DNA of 64,000 nt from Fasciola hepatica. Its lineage: Eukaryota > Platyhelminthes > Trematoda > Plagiorchiida > Fasciolidae. Below the pieces are notes generated by a model. That model saw nothing but the letters and a program-made list of their open reading frames with translations, made no database searches and was not told the DNA's origin. This document shows positions 13,105 through 26,900 of this stretch, piece after piece (position 1 is the first letter of the stretch; the number at the start of each line of letters is the position of its first letter). Position numbers and translations under genes: made by a program. The stretch is taken from positions 744,001 to 808,000 of the forward strand of contig CANUEZ040000191.1 of the NCBI GenBank assembly GCA_948099385.1, in the 5' to 3' direction.

Positions 13105-15215
13105 AACAAGGTTTTGGATGAACGATTGTTAGTCGAACACCCAAACCACAAGGCTATCCCATTTGGGTCTGAAAGCTTTGTTCAACATATACAATACATG
13201 ATATAGCACAATCCCCAAATTGGCTTCGGCTTTCGCTTTCGCTTTGAACGGTAACAACCAAATTCTCGCACACCGATCCAATCCCATGTTCCATCACTTC
13301 TCTATTTATAGGCCTAAGTAAAACCAAGGCATTCCCTTATGAACAATCCACACAGATTGCTCATACAATGCAATAGAGCAGTAGCAGAGTAGATTTGTAT
13401 AATATGATTCTCCATGCAGCTTGAACACTGAACTGACCATTGAAAATTATGGAAGCACTGTACAGCTGTTTGATCCGCTAAGGGAATCATGAGCTTTGCA
13501 CATGGACAGAGCCCACACGGGGACACGAACAAGGGTTGGGGTGAACGAATGTCAGTCGAACACCCAAACCACAAGGCTATCCGATATGGGTCTCAACGCT
13601 TTGTTCAACATATACACTACATGATATAGCACAATCCCCAAATTGGCTTCGGCTTTCGCTTTCGCTTTCAACGGGAACAAGCAAATTCTCGCACACCGAT
13701 CCAATCCTATGTTCCATCACTTCTCTATTTATGGGCCTAAGTAAAACCAAGGCATTCCCTTATGAACAATCCACACAGACTGCTCATACAATGCAATAGA
13801 GCAGTAGCAGAGTAGATTTGAATAATATGATTCTCCATGCAGCTTGACCACGGAACTGAACATTGAAAATTAGGAATCACTGTACAGCTGTTTGATCCGC
13901 TAAGGGAATCATGAGCATTGCACATGGACAGAGCCCACACGGGGACACGAACAAGGGTTGGGGTGAACGAATGTCAGTCGAACACCCAAACCACAAGGCT
14001 ATCCCATATGGGTCTCAACGCTTTGTTCAAGATATACAATACATGATATAGCACAATCCCCAAATTGGCTTCGACTTTCGCTTTCGCTTTGAACGGTAAC
14101 AACCAAATTCTCGCACACCGATCGAATCCTATGTTCCATCACTTCTCTATTTATGGGCCTAAGTAAAACCAAGGCATTCCCTTATGAACAATTCACACAG
14201 ATTGCTCATACAATGCAATAGAGCAGTAGCAGAGTAGATTTGTATAATATGATTCTCCATGCAGCTTGAACACTGAACTGACCATTGAGAATGATAGATG
14301 CACTGTACAGCTGTTTGATGCGCTAAGGGAATCATGAGCATTGCACATGGACAGAGCCCATTCGGGGACACGAACAAGGGTTGGGGTGAACGATTGTCAG
14401 TCGAACACCCAAACCACAAGGCTATCCGATATGGGTCTCATCGCATTGTGCAACATATACACTACATGAAATAGCACAATCCCCAAATTGGCTTCGCCTT
14501 TCGCTTTGACTTTGTACGGTAACAACCAAATTCTCGCACACCGATCCAATCCCATGTTCCATAATTTCTCTATTTATGGGCACAAAATATACCAAAGCAT
14601 TCCCTTATGAACAATCCACACAGATTGCTCATACAATGCAATAGAGCAGTAGCAGAGTAGATTTGTATAATATGATTCTCCATGCAGATTGACCACGGAA
14701 ATGACCATGGAAAATTATGGAAGCACTGTACAGCTGTTTGATCCGCTAAGGGAATCATGAGCATTGCACATGGACAGAGCCCACACGGGGACACGAACAA
14801 GGGTTGGGGTGAACGAATGTCAGTGGGACACCCAAACCACAAGGCTATCAGATATGGGTCTCAACGCTTTGTTCAACATATACAATACATGATATAGCAC
14901 AATCCCCAAATTGGCTTCCGCTTTCGCTTTCGCTTTGAACGGTAACAACCAAATTCTCGCACACCGATCCAATCCTATGTTCCATCACTTCTCTATTTAT
15001 GGGCCTAAAAAAACCAAGGCATTCCCTTATGAACAATCCACACAGATTGCTCATACAATGCAATAGAGCAGTAGCAGAGTAGATTTGTATAATATGATTC
15101 TCCATGCAGCTTGACCACGGAACTGACCATTGAAAATTAGGAATCACAGTACAGCGGTTTGATCCGCTTAGGGACTCGTGAGCTTTGCACATGGACAGAG
15201 CCCACACGGGGACAC
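13105..15215 (+). repeat. 5-monomer HOR, unit 1 (2112 bp)
   Basis: This unit pairs with the one ending near 17327. Diagnostic shared variants are GACCACGGAACTGAACATTG (about 13848 and 15960), GAGAATGATAGATGCACTG (14287 and 16399), GCCCATTCGGGGACACG (14355 and 16467), the unusual landmark GGGCACAAAATATACC (14579 and 16691) and TGTCAGTGGGACACCC (14819 and 16931). The left limit is set by GGTTTTGGATGAAC, which matches the second unit, while the monomer before it does not. A handful of substitutions distinguish the units, for example GAAAGC against GAACGC and TATAGGCC against TATGGGCC. A fragment of the same pattern, with GAGAATGATAGATGCACTG, recurs near 18511, again 2112 bp on. Confidence 0.85.
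13660..13676 (+). promoter_or_regulatory. CENP-B-box-like motif, 8 of 9 core bases
   Basis: This is an identical 17-base string to the one at 12814, carried along by the 846-bp dimer duplication. It is followed by ACAAGC, where most monomers have ACAACC. Confidence 0.35.
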
Positions 15216-17327
15216 GAACAAGGTTTTGGATGAACGATTGTTAGTCGAACACCCAAACCACAAGGCTATCCCATTTGGGTCTGAACGCTTTGTTCAACAT
15301 ATACAATACATGATATAGCACAATCCCCAAATTGGCTTCGGCTTTCGCTTTCGCTTTGAACGGTAACAACCAAATTCTCGCACACCGATCCAATCCCATG
15401 TTCCATCACTTCTCTATTTATGGGCCTAAGTAAAACCAAGGCATTCCCTTATGAACAATCCACACAGATTGCTCATACAATGCAATAGAGCAGTAGCGGA
15501 GTAGATTTGTATAATATGATTCTCCATGCAGCTTGACCACGGAACTGACCATTGAAAATTATGGAAGCACTGTACAGCTGTTTGATCCGCTAAGGGAATC
15601 ATGAGCTTTGCACATGGACAGAGCCCACACGGGGACACGAACAAGGGTTGGGGTGAACGAATGTCAGTCGAACACCCAAACCACAAGGCTATCCGATATG
15701 GGTCTCAACGCTTTGTTCAACATATACACTACATGATATAGCACAATCCCCAAATTGGCTTCGGCTTTCGCTTTCGCTTTCAACGGGAACAAGCAAATTC
15801 TCGCACACCGATCCAATCCTATGTTCCATCACTTCTCTATTTATGGGCCTAAGTAAAACCAAGGCATTCCCTTATGAACAATCCACACAGATTGCTCATA
15901 CAATGCAATAGAGCAGTAGCAGAGTAGATTTGAATAATATGATTCTCCATGCAGCTTGACCACGGAACTGAACATTGAAAATTAGGAATCACTGTACAGC
16001 TGTTTGATCCGCTAAGGGAATCATGAGCATTGCACATGGACAGAGCCCACACGGGGACACGAACAAGGGTTGGGGTGAACGAATGTCAGTCGAACACCCA
16101 AACCACAAGGCTATCCCATATGGGTCTCAACGCTTTGTTCAAGATATACAATACATGATATAGCACAATCCCCAAATTGGCTTCGACTTTCGCTTTCGCT
16201 TTGAACGGTAACAACCAAATTCTCGCACACCGATCCAATCCTATGTTCCATCACTTCTCTATTTATGGGCCTAAGTAAAACCAAGGCATTCCCTTATGAA
16301 CAATTCACACAGATTGCTCATACAATGCAATAGAGCAGTAGCAGAGTAGATTTGTATAATATGATTCTCCATGCAGCTTGAACACTGAACTGACCATTGA
16401 GAATGATAGATGCACTGTACAGCTGTTTGATGCGCTAAGGGAATCATGAGCATTGCACATGGACAGAGCCCATTCGGGGACACGAACAAGGGTTGGGGTG
16501 AACGATTGTCAGTCGAACACCCAAACCACAAGGCTATCCGATATGGGTCTCATCGCATTGTGCAACATATACACTACATGAAATAGCACAATCCCCAAAT
16601 TGGCTTCGCCTTTCGCTTTGACTTTGAACGGTAACAACCAAATTCTCGCACACCGATCCAATCCCATGTTCCATAATTTCTCTATTTATGGGCACAAAAT
16701 ATACCAAAGCATTCCCTTATGAACAATCCACACAGATTGCTCATACAATGCAATAGAGCAGTAGCAGAGTAGATTTGTATAATATGATTCTCCATGCAGA
16801 TTGACCACGGAAATGACCATGGAAAATTATGGAAGCACTGTACAGCTGTTTGATCCGCTAAGGGAATCATGAGCATTGCACATGGACAGAGCCCACACGG
16901 GGACACGAACAAGGGTTGGGGTGAACGAATGTCAGTGGGACACCCAAACCACAAGGCTATCAGATATGGGTCTCAACGCTTTGTTCAACATATACAATAC
17001 ATGATATAGCACAATCCCCAAATTGGCTTCCGCTTTCGCTTTCGCTTTGAACGGTAACAACCAAATTCTCGCACACCGATCCAATCCTATGTTCCATCAC
17101 TTCTCTATTTATGGGCCTAAAAAAACCAAGGCATTCCCTTATGAACAATCCACACAGATTGCTCATACAATGCAATAGAGCAGTAGCAGAGTAGATTTGT
17201 ATAATATGATTCTCCATGCAGCTTGACCACGGAACTGACCATTGAAAATTAGGAATCACAGTACAGCGGTTTGATCCGCTTAGGGACTCGTGAGTTTGCA
17301 CATGGACAGAGCCCACACGGGGACACG
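15216..17327 (+). repeat. 5-monomer HOR, unit 2
   Basis: This is the second copy of the five-monomer unit. It carries a 1-bp deletion near 17292 (GTGAGTTTGCAC where unit 1 has GTGAGCTTTGCAC). It stops matching at about 17327, where the sequence switches from the expected GGTTTTGGATG to GGGTTGGGGTG and joins a copy of the 11624-12467 pair. That switch marks an exchange breakpoint to within about 20 bases. Confidence 0.8.
15772..15788 (+). promoter_or_regulatory. CENP-B-box-like motif, 8 of 9 core bases
   Basis: This is the third copy of the improved motif, 2112 bp after the one at 13660. It was copied with the five-monomer unit. All three improved motifs therefore descend from one change, and they do not support independent selection. 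Confidence 0.35.
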
Positions 17328-17959
17328 AACAAGGGTTGGGGTGAACGAATGTCAGTCGTACACCCAAACCACAAGGCTATCCGATATGGGTCTCAACGCT
17401 TTGTTCAACATATACACTACATGATATAGCACAATCCCCAAATTGGCTTCGGCTTTCGCTTTCGCTTTGAACGGTAACAACCAAATTCTCGCACACCGAT
17501 CCAATCCTGTGTTCCATCACTTCGCTATTTATGGGCCTATATAAAACCAAGGCATTCACTTATGAACAATCCACACAGATTGCTCATACAATGCAATAGA
17601 GCAGTAGCAGAGTAGATTTGTATAATATGATTCTCCATGCAGCTTGACCACGGAACTGACCATTGAAAATGATGGAAGCACTGTACAGCTATTTGATCCG
17701 CTAAGGGAATCATGAGCATTGCACATGGACAGAGCCCACACGGGGACACGAACAAGGTTTTGGATGAACGATTGTTAGTCGAACACCCAAACCACAAGGC
17801 TATCCCATTTGGGTCTGAACGCTTTGTTCAACATATACAATACATGATATAGCACAATCCCCAAATTGGCTTCGGCTTTCGCTTTCGCTTTGAACGGTAA
17901 CAACCAAATTCTCGCACACCGATCCAATCCCATGTTCCATCACTTCTCTATTTATGGGC

Positions 17960-20900
17960 CTAAGTAAAACCAAGGCATTCCCTTATGAACAATCCACACA
18001 GATTGCTCATACAATGCAATAGAGCAGTAGCAGAGTAGATTTGTATAATATGATTCTCCATGCAGCTTGAACACGGAACTGACCATTGAAAATGATGGAA
18101 GCACTGTACAGCTGTTTGATCCGCTAACGGAATAATGAGCATTGCACATGGACTGAGCCCACACGGGGACACGAACAAGGGTTGGGGTGAATGAATGTCA
18201 GTCGATCACCCAAACCACAAGGCTATCCGATTTGGGTCTCAACGCTCTGTTCAACATAAACACTAAATGATATAGCACAATCCCCAAATTGGCTTCGACT
18301 TTCGCTTTCGCTTTGAACGGTAACAACCAAATTCTCGCACACCGATCCAATCCCATGTTCCATCACTTCTCTATTTATGGGCCTAAGTAAAACCAAGGCA
18401 TTCCCTTATGAACAATCCACACAGATTGCTCATACAATGCAATAGAGCAGTAGCAGAGTAGATTTGTATAATATGATTCTCCATGCAGCTTGAACATTGA
18501 ACTGACCATTGAGAATGATAGATGCACTGTACAGCTGTTTGATGCGCTAAGGGAATCATGAGCATTGCACATGGACAGAACCCACACGGGGACACGAACA
18601 AGGGTTGGGGTGAACGATTCTCAGTCGAACACCCAAACCACAAGGCTATCCGATATGGGTCTCAACGCTTTGTTCAACATATACAAAACATGATATTGCA
18701 CAATCCCCAAATTGGCTTCGGCTTTCGCTTTCGCTTTGAACGGTAACAACCAAATTCTCGCACACCGATCCAATCCTATGTTCCATCACTTCTCTATTTA
18801 TGGGCCTAAGTAAAACCAAGGCATTCCCTTATGAACAATCCACACAGATTGCTCATACAATGCAATAGAGCAGTAGCGGAGTAGATTTGTATAATATGAT
18901 TCTCCATGCAGCTTGAACACTGAACTGACCATTGAGAATGATGGAAGCACTGTACAGCTGTTTGATCCGCTAAGGGAATCATGAGCATTGCACATGGACA
19001 GAGCCCACACGGGGACACGAACAAGGGTTGGGGTGCACGAATGTCAGTCGAACACCCAAACCACAAGGCTATCCGATATGGGTCTCAACGCTTTGTTCAA
19101 CATATACAATACATGATAAAGCACAATCCCCAAATTGGCTTCGGCTTTCGCTTTCGCTTTGAACGGTAACAACCAAATTCTCGCACACCGATCCAATCCC
19201 ATGTTTCATCACTTCTCTATTTATGGGCCTAAGTAAAACCAAGGCATTTCCTTATGAACAATGCACACAGATTGCTCATACAATGCAATAGAGCAGTAGC
19301 AGAGTAGATTTGTATAATATGATTCTCCATGCAGCTTGACCACGGAACTGACCATTGAAAATGATGGAAGCACTGTACAGCTGTTTGATCCGCTAAGGGA
19401 ATCATGAGCATTGCACATGGACAGAGCCCACACGGGGACACGAACAAGGGTTGGGGTGCACGAATGTCAGTCGAACACCCAAACCACAAGGCTATCCCAT
19501 ATGGGTCTCAACGCTTTGTTCAACATATACACTACATGATATAGCACAATCCCCAAATTGGCTTCGGCTTTCGCTTTCGCTTTGAACGGTAACAACCATA
19601 TTCTCGCACACCGATCCAATCCTATGTTCCATCACTTCTCTATTTATGGGCCTAAGTAAAACCAAGGCATTCCCTTATGAACAATCCACACAGATTGCTC
19701 ATACAATGCAATAGAGCAGTAGCAGTGTAGATTTGTATAATATGATTCTCAATGCAGCTTGACCACGGAACTGACCATTGAAAATGATGGAAGCACTGTA
19801 CAGCTGTTTGATCCGCTAAGGGAATCATGAGCATTGCACATGGACAGAGCCCACACAGGGACACGAACAAGGGTTGGGGTGCACGAATGTCAGTCGAACA
19901 CCCAAACCAAAAGGCTATCCCATATGGGTCTCAACGCTTTGTTCAACATATACAATACATGATATAGCAAAATCCCCAAATTGGCTTCGGCTTTCGCTTT
20001 CGCTTTGAACGGTAACAACCAAATTCTCGCACACCGATCCAATCCCATGTTTCATCACTTCTCTATTTATGGGCCTAAGTAAAACCAAGGCATTTCCTTA
20101 TGAACTATCCACACAGATTGCTCATACAATGCAATAGAGCAGTAGCAGAGTAGATTTGTATAATATGATTCTCCATGCAGCTTGACCACGGAACTGACCA
20201 TTGAAAATGATGGAAGCACTGTACAGCTGTTTGATCCGCTAAGGGAATCATGAGCATTGCACATGGACAGAGCCCACACGGGGACACGAACAAGGGTTGG
20301 GGTGAACTATAGTCAGTCGAACACCCAAACCACAAGGCTATCCCATATGGGTCTCAACGCTTTGTTCAATATATACACTACATGATATAGCACAATCCCC
20401 AAATTGGCTTCGGCTTTCGCTTTCGCTTTGAACGGTAACAACCATATTCTCGCACACCGATCCAATCCTATGTTCCATCACTTCTCTATTTATGGGCCTA
20501 AGTAAATCCAAGGCATTCCCTTATGAACAATCCACACAGATTGCTCATACAATGCAATAGAGCAGTAGCAGAGTAGATTTGTATAATATGATTCTCCATG
20601 CAGCTTGACCACGGAACTGACCATTGAAAATGATGGAAGCACTGTACAGCTGTTTGATCCGCTAAGGGAATCATGAGCATTGCACATGGACAGAGCCCAC
20701 ACGGGGACACGAACAAGGGTTGGGGTGCACGAATGTCAGTCGAACACCCAAACCACAAGGCTATCCCATATGGGTCTCAACGCTTTGTTCAACATATACA
20801 CTACATGATATAGCACAATCCCCAAATTGGCTTCGGCTTTCGCTTTCGCTTTGAACGGTAACAACCAAATTCTCGCACACCGATCCAATCCCATGTTTCA

Positions 20901-23900
20901 TCACTTCTCTATTTATGGGCCTAAGTAAAACCAAGGCATTTCCTTATGATCAATGCACACAGATTGCTCATACAATGCAATAGAGCAGTAGCAGAGTAGA
21001 TTTGTATAATATGATTCTCCATGCAGCTTGACCACGGAACTGACCATTGAAAATGATGGAAGCACTGTACAGCTGTTTGATCCGCTAAGGGAATCATGAG
21101 CATTGCACATGGACAGAGCCCACACGGGGACACGAACAAGGGTTGGGGTGCACGAATGTCAGTCGAACACCCAAACCACAAGGCTATCCGATATGGGTCT
21201 CAACGCATTGTTCAACATATACAATACATGATATAGCAAAATCCCCAAATTGCCTTCGGCTTTCCTTTTCGCTTTGAACGGTAACAACCAAATTCTCGCA
21301 CACCGATCCAATCCCATGTTTCATCACTTCTCTATTTATGGGCCTAAGTAAAACCAAGGCATTTCCTTATGAACAATGCACACAGATTGCTCATACAATG
21401 CAATAGAGCAGTAGCAGAGTAGATTTGTATAATATGATTCTCCATGCAGCTTGACCACGGAACTGACCATTGAAAATGATGGAAGCACTGTACAGCTGTT
21501 TGATCCGCTAAGGGAATCATGAGCATTGCACATGGACAGAGCCCACACGGGGACACGAACAAGGGTTGGGGTGCACGAATGTCAGTCGAACACCCAAACC
21601 ACAAGGCTATCCCATATGGGTCTCAACGCTTTGTTCAACATATACAATACATGATATAGCACAATCCCCAAATTGGCTTCGGCTTTCGCTTTCGCTTTCG
21701 CTTTGAACGGTAACAACCATATTCTCGCACACCGATCCAATCCTATGTTCCATCACTTCTCTATTTATGGGCCTAAGTAAAACCAAGGCATTCCCTTATG
21801 AACAATCCACACAGATTGCTCATACAATGCAATGGAGCAGTAGCAGAGTAGATTTGTATAATATGATTCTCCATGCAGCTTGACCACGGAACTGACCATT
21901 GAAAATTATGGAAGCACTGTACAGCTGTTTGATCCGCTAAGGGAATCATGAGCATTGCACATGGACAGAGCCCACACAGGGACACGAACAAGGGTTGGGG
22001 TGAACGAATATCAGTCGAACACCCAAACCAAAAGGCTATCCGATATGGGTCTCAAGGCTTTGTTCAACATATACAATACATGATATAGCACAATCCCCAA
22101 ATTGGCTTCGGCTTTCGCTTTCGCTTTGAACGGTAACAACCAAATTCTCGCACACCGATCCAATCCCATGTTTCATCACTTCTCTATTTATGGGCCTAAG
22201 TAAAACCAAGGCATTCCCTTATGAACAATCCACACAGATTGCTCATACAATGCAATAGAGCAGTAGCAGAGTAGATTTGTATAATATGATTCTCCATGCA
22301 GCTTGACCACGGAACTGACCATTGAAAATTATGGAAGCACTGTACAGCTGTTTGATCCGCTAAGGGAATCATGAGCATTGCACATGGACAGAGCCCACAC
22401 AGGGACACGAAAAAGGGTTGGGGTGAACGATTCTCAGTCGAACACCCAAACCAAAAGGCTATCCGATATGGGTCGCAAGGCTTTGTTCAACATATACAAT
22501 ACATGATATAGCACAATCCCCAAATTGGCTTCGGCTTTCGCTTTCGCTTTGAAATGTAACAACCATATTCTCGCACACCGATCCAATCCTATGTTCCATC
22601 ACTTCTCTATTTATGGGCCTAAGTAAATCCAAGGCATTCCCTTATGAACAATCCACACAGATTGCTCATACAATGCAATAGAGCAGTAGCAGAGTAGATT
22701 TGTATAATATGATTCTCCATGCAGCTTGACCACGGAACTGACCATTGAAAATGATGGAAGCACTGTACAGCTGTTTGATCCGCTAAGGGAATCATGAGCA
22801 TTGCACATGGACAGAGCCCACACGGGGACACGAACAAGGGTTGGGGTGAACGAATGTCAGTCGAACACCCAAACCACAAGGCTATCCCATATGGGTCTCA
22901 ACGCTTTGTTCAACATATACAATACGTGATATAGCACAATCCCCAAATTGGCTTCGGCTTTCGCTTTCGCTTTGAACGGTAACAACCATATTCTCGCACA
23001 CCGATCCAATCCTATGTTCCATCACTTCTCTATTTATGGGCCTAAGTAAAACCAAGGCATTCCCTTATGAACAATCCACACAGATTGCTCATACAATGCA
23101 ATGGAGCAGTAGCAGAGTAGATTTGTATAATATGATTCTCCATGCAGCTTGACCACGGAACTGACCATTGAAAATGATGGAAGCACTGTACAGCTGTTTG
23201 ATCCGCTAAGGGAATCATGAGCATTGCACATGGACAGAGCCCACACGGGGACACGAACAAGGGTTGGGGTGCACGAATGTCAGTCGAACACCCAAACCAC
23301 AAGGCTATCCCATATGGGTCTCAACGCTTTGTTCAACATATACAATACATGATATAGCACAATCCCCAAATTGGCTTCGGCTTTCGCTTTCGCTTTGAAC
23401 GGTAACAACCATATTCTCGCACACCGATCCAATCCTATGTTCCATCACTTCTCTATTTATGGGCCTAAGTAAAACCAAGGCATTCCCTTATGAACAATCC
23501 ACACAGATTGCTCATACAATGCAATGGAGCAGTAGCAGAGTAGATTTGTATAATATGATTCTCCATGCAGCTTGACCACGGAACTGACCATTGAAAATTA
23601 TGGAAGCACTGTACAGCTGTTTGATCCGCTAAGGGAATCATGAGCATTGCACATGGACAGAGCCCACACAGGGACACGAACAAGGGTTGGGGTGAACGAT
23701 TCTCAGTCGAACACCCAAACCAAAAGGCTATCCGATATGGGTCTCAAGGCTTTGTTCAACATATACAATACATGATATAGCACAATCCCCAAATTGGCTT
23801 CGGCTTTCGCTTTCGCTTTGAACGGTAACAACCAAATTCTCGCACACCGATCCAATCCCATGTTTCATCACTTCTCTATATATGGGCATAAGTAAAACCA

Positions 23901-26900
23901 AGGCATTCCCTTATGAACAATCCACACAGATTCCTCATACAATGCAATGGAGCAGTAGCAGAGTAGATTTGTATAATATGATTCTCCATGCAGCTTGACC
24001 ACGGAACTGACCATTGAAAATTATGGAAGCACTGTACAGCTGTTTGATCCGCTAAGGGAATCATGAGCATTGCACATGGACAGAGCCCACACAGGGACAC
24101 GAAAAAGGGTTGGGGTGAACGATTCTCAGTCGAACACCCAAATCACAAGGCTATCCGATATGGGTCTCAAGGCTTTGTTCAACATATACAATACATGATA
24201 TAGCACAATCCCCAAATTGGCTTCGGCTTTCGCTTTCGCTTTGAACGGTAACAACAAAATTCTCGCACACCGATCCAATCCTATGTTCCATCACTTCTCT
24301 ATTTATGGGCCTAAGTAAAACCAAGGCATTCCCTTATGAACAATCCACACAGATTGCTCATACAATGCAATAGAGCAGTAGCAGAGTAGATTTGTATAAT
24401 ATGATTCTCCATGCAGCTTGAACACTGAACTGACCATTGAAAATGATGGAAGCACTGTACAGCTGTTTGATCCGCTAAGGGAATCATGAGCATTGCACAT
24501 GGACAGAGCCCACACGGGGACACGAACAAGGGTTGGGGTGCACGAATGTCAGTCGAACACCCAAACCACAAGGCTATCCGATATGGGTCTCAACGCTTTG
24601 TTCAACATATACAATACATGATATAGCAAAATCCCCAAATTGGCTTCGGCTTTCGCTTTCGCTTTGAACGGTAACAACCAAATTCTCGCACACCGATCCA
24701 ATCCTATGTTCCATCACTTCTCTATTTATGGGCCTAAGTAAAACCAAGGCATTTCCTTATGAACAATGCACACAGATTGCTCATACAATGCAATAGAGCA
24801 GTAGCAGAGTAGATTTGTATAATATGATTCTCCATGCAGCTTGACCACGGAACTGACCATTGAAAATTATGGAAGCACTGTACAGCTGTTTGATCCGCTA
24901 AGGGAATCATGAGCATTGCACATGGACGGAGCACACTCGGAGACACGAACAAGGGTTTGGGTGAACGAATGTCAGTCGAACACCCAAACCACAAGGCTAT
25001 CCGATATGGGTCTCAACGCTTTGTTCAACATATACACTACATGATATAGCACAATCCCCAAATTGGCTTCGGCTTTCGCTTTGGCTTTGAACGGTAACAA
25101 CCAAATTCTCGCACACCGATCCAATCCTATGTTCCATCACTTCTCTATTTATGGGCCTAAGTAAAACCAAGGCATTCCCTTATGAACAATCCACACAGAT
25201 TGCTCATACAATGCAATAGAGCAGTAGCAGAGTAGATTTGTATAATATGATTCTCCATGCAGCTTGACCACGGAACTGACCATTGAAAATGATGGAAGCA
25301 CTGTACAGCTGTTTGATCCGCTAAGGGAATCATGAGCATTGCACATGGACAGAGCCCACACGGGGACACGAACAAGGGTTGGGGTGCACGAATGTCAGTC
25401 GATCACCCAAACCACAAGGCTATCCCATATGGGTCTCAACGCTTTGTTCAACATATACACTACATGATATAGCACAATCCCCAAATTGGCTTCGGCTTTC
25501 GCTTTCGCTTTGAACGGTAACAACCATATTCTCGCACACCGATCCAATCCTATGTTCCATCACTTCTCTATTTATGGGCCTAAGTAAAACCAAGGCATTC
25601 CCTTATGAACAATCCACACAGATTGCTCATACAATGCAATAGAGCAGTAGCAGAGTAGATTTGTATAATATGATTCTCCATGCAGCTTGACCACGGAACT
25701 GACCATTGAAAATTAGGAATCACTGTACAGCTGTTTGATCCGCTAAGGGAATCATGAGCATTGCACATGGACAGAGCCCACACGGGGACACGAACAAGGG
25801 TTGGGGTGAACGAATGTCAGTCGAACACCCAAACCACAAGGCTATCCCATATGGGTCTCAACGCTTTGTTCAACATATACATTACATGATATAGCAAAAT
25901 CCCCAAATTGGCTTCAGCTTTCGCTTTCGCTTTTAACGGTAACAACCAAATTCTCGCACACCGATCCAATCCTATGTTCCATCACTTCTCTATTTATGGG
26001 CCTAAGTAAAACCAAGGCATTCCCTTATGAACAATCCACACAGATTGCTCATACAATGCAAAATGGCAGTAGCAGAGTAGATTTGTATAATATGATTCTC
26101 CATGCAGCTTGAACACTGAACTGACCATTGAGAATGATGGAAGCACTGTACAGCTGTTTGATCCGCTAAGGGAATCATGAGCATTGCACATGGACAGAGC
26201 CCACACGGGGACACGAACAAGGGTTGGGGTGCACGAATGTCAGTCGAACACCCAAACCACAAGGCTATCCCATATGGGTCTCAACGCTTTGTTCAACATA
26301 TACACTACATGATATAGCACAATCCCCAAATTGGCTTCGGCTTTCGCTTTCGCTTTGAACGGTAACAACCAAATTCTCGCACACCGATCCAATCCTATGT
26401 TCCATCACTTCTCTATTTATGGGCCTAAGTAAAACCAAGGCATTCCCTTATGAACAATGCACACAGATTGCTCATACAATGCAATGGAGCAGTAGCAGAG
26501 TAGATTTGTATAATATGATTCTTCATGAAGCGTGACCACGGAACTGACCATTGAAAATGATGGAAGCACTGTACAGCTGTTTGATCCGCTAAGGGAATCA
26601 TGAGCATTGCACATGGACAGAGCCCACACGGGGACACGAACAAGGGTTGGGGTGCACGAATGTCAGTCGAACACCCAAACCACAAGGCTATCCCATATGG
26701 GTCTCAACGCTTTGTTCAACATATACACTACATGATATAGCACAATCCCCAAATTGGCTTCGGCTTTCGCTTCCGCTTTGAACGGTATCAACCAAGTTCT
26801 CGCACACCGATCCAATCCTATGTTCCATCACTGCTCTATTTATGGGCCTAAGTAAAACCAAGGCATTCCCTTATGAACAATCCACACAGATTCCTCATAC

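Larger units (their letters stand above)
11624..17959 (+). repeat. Nested dimer and 5-monomer higher-order repeats
   Basis: Monomers start at 11624, 12045, 12468, 12891, 13314, 13737, 14159, 14582, 15005, 15426, 15849, 16271, 16694, 17117 and 17537. Marker GGTTTTGGATGAACGATTG occurs near 12263, 13109, 15221 and 17755. Marker CAGTACAGCGGTTTGATC occurs in monomers 11624, 15005 and 17117. Marker GGGCCTATATAAAACC occurs at 12045 and 17537, 5492 bp apart, because the 11624-12467 pair recurs at 17117-17959. The offsets nest: 846 bp (two monomers), 2112 bp (five) and 5492 bp (thirteen). This is the most deeply layered exchange history in the window. Confidence 0.85.
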
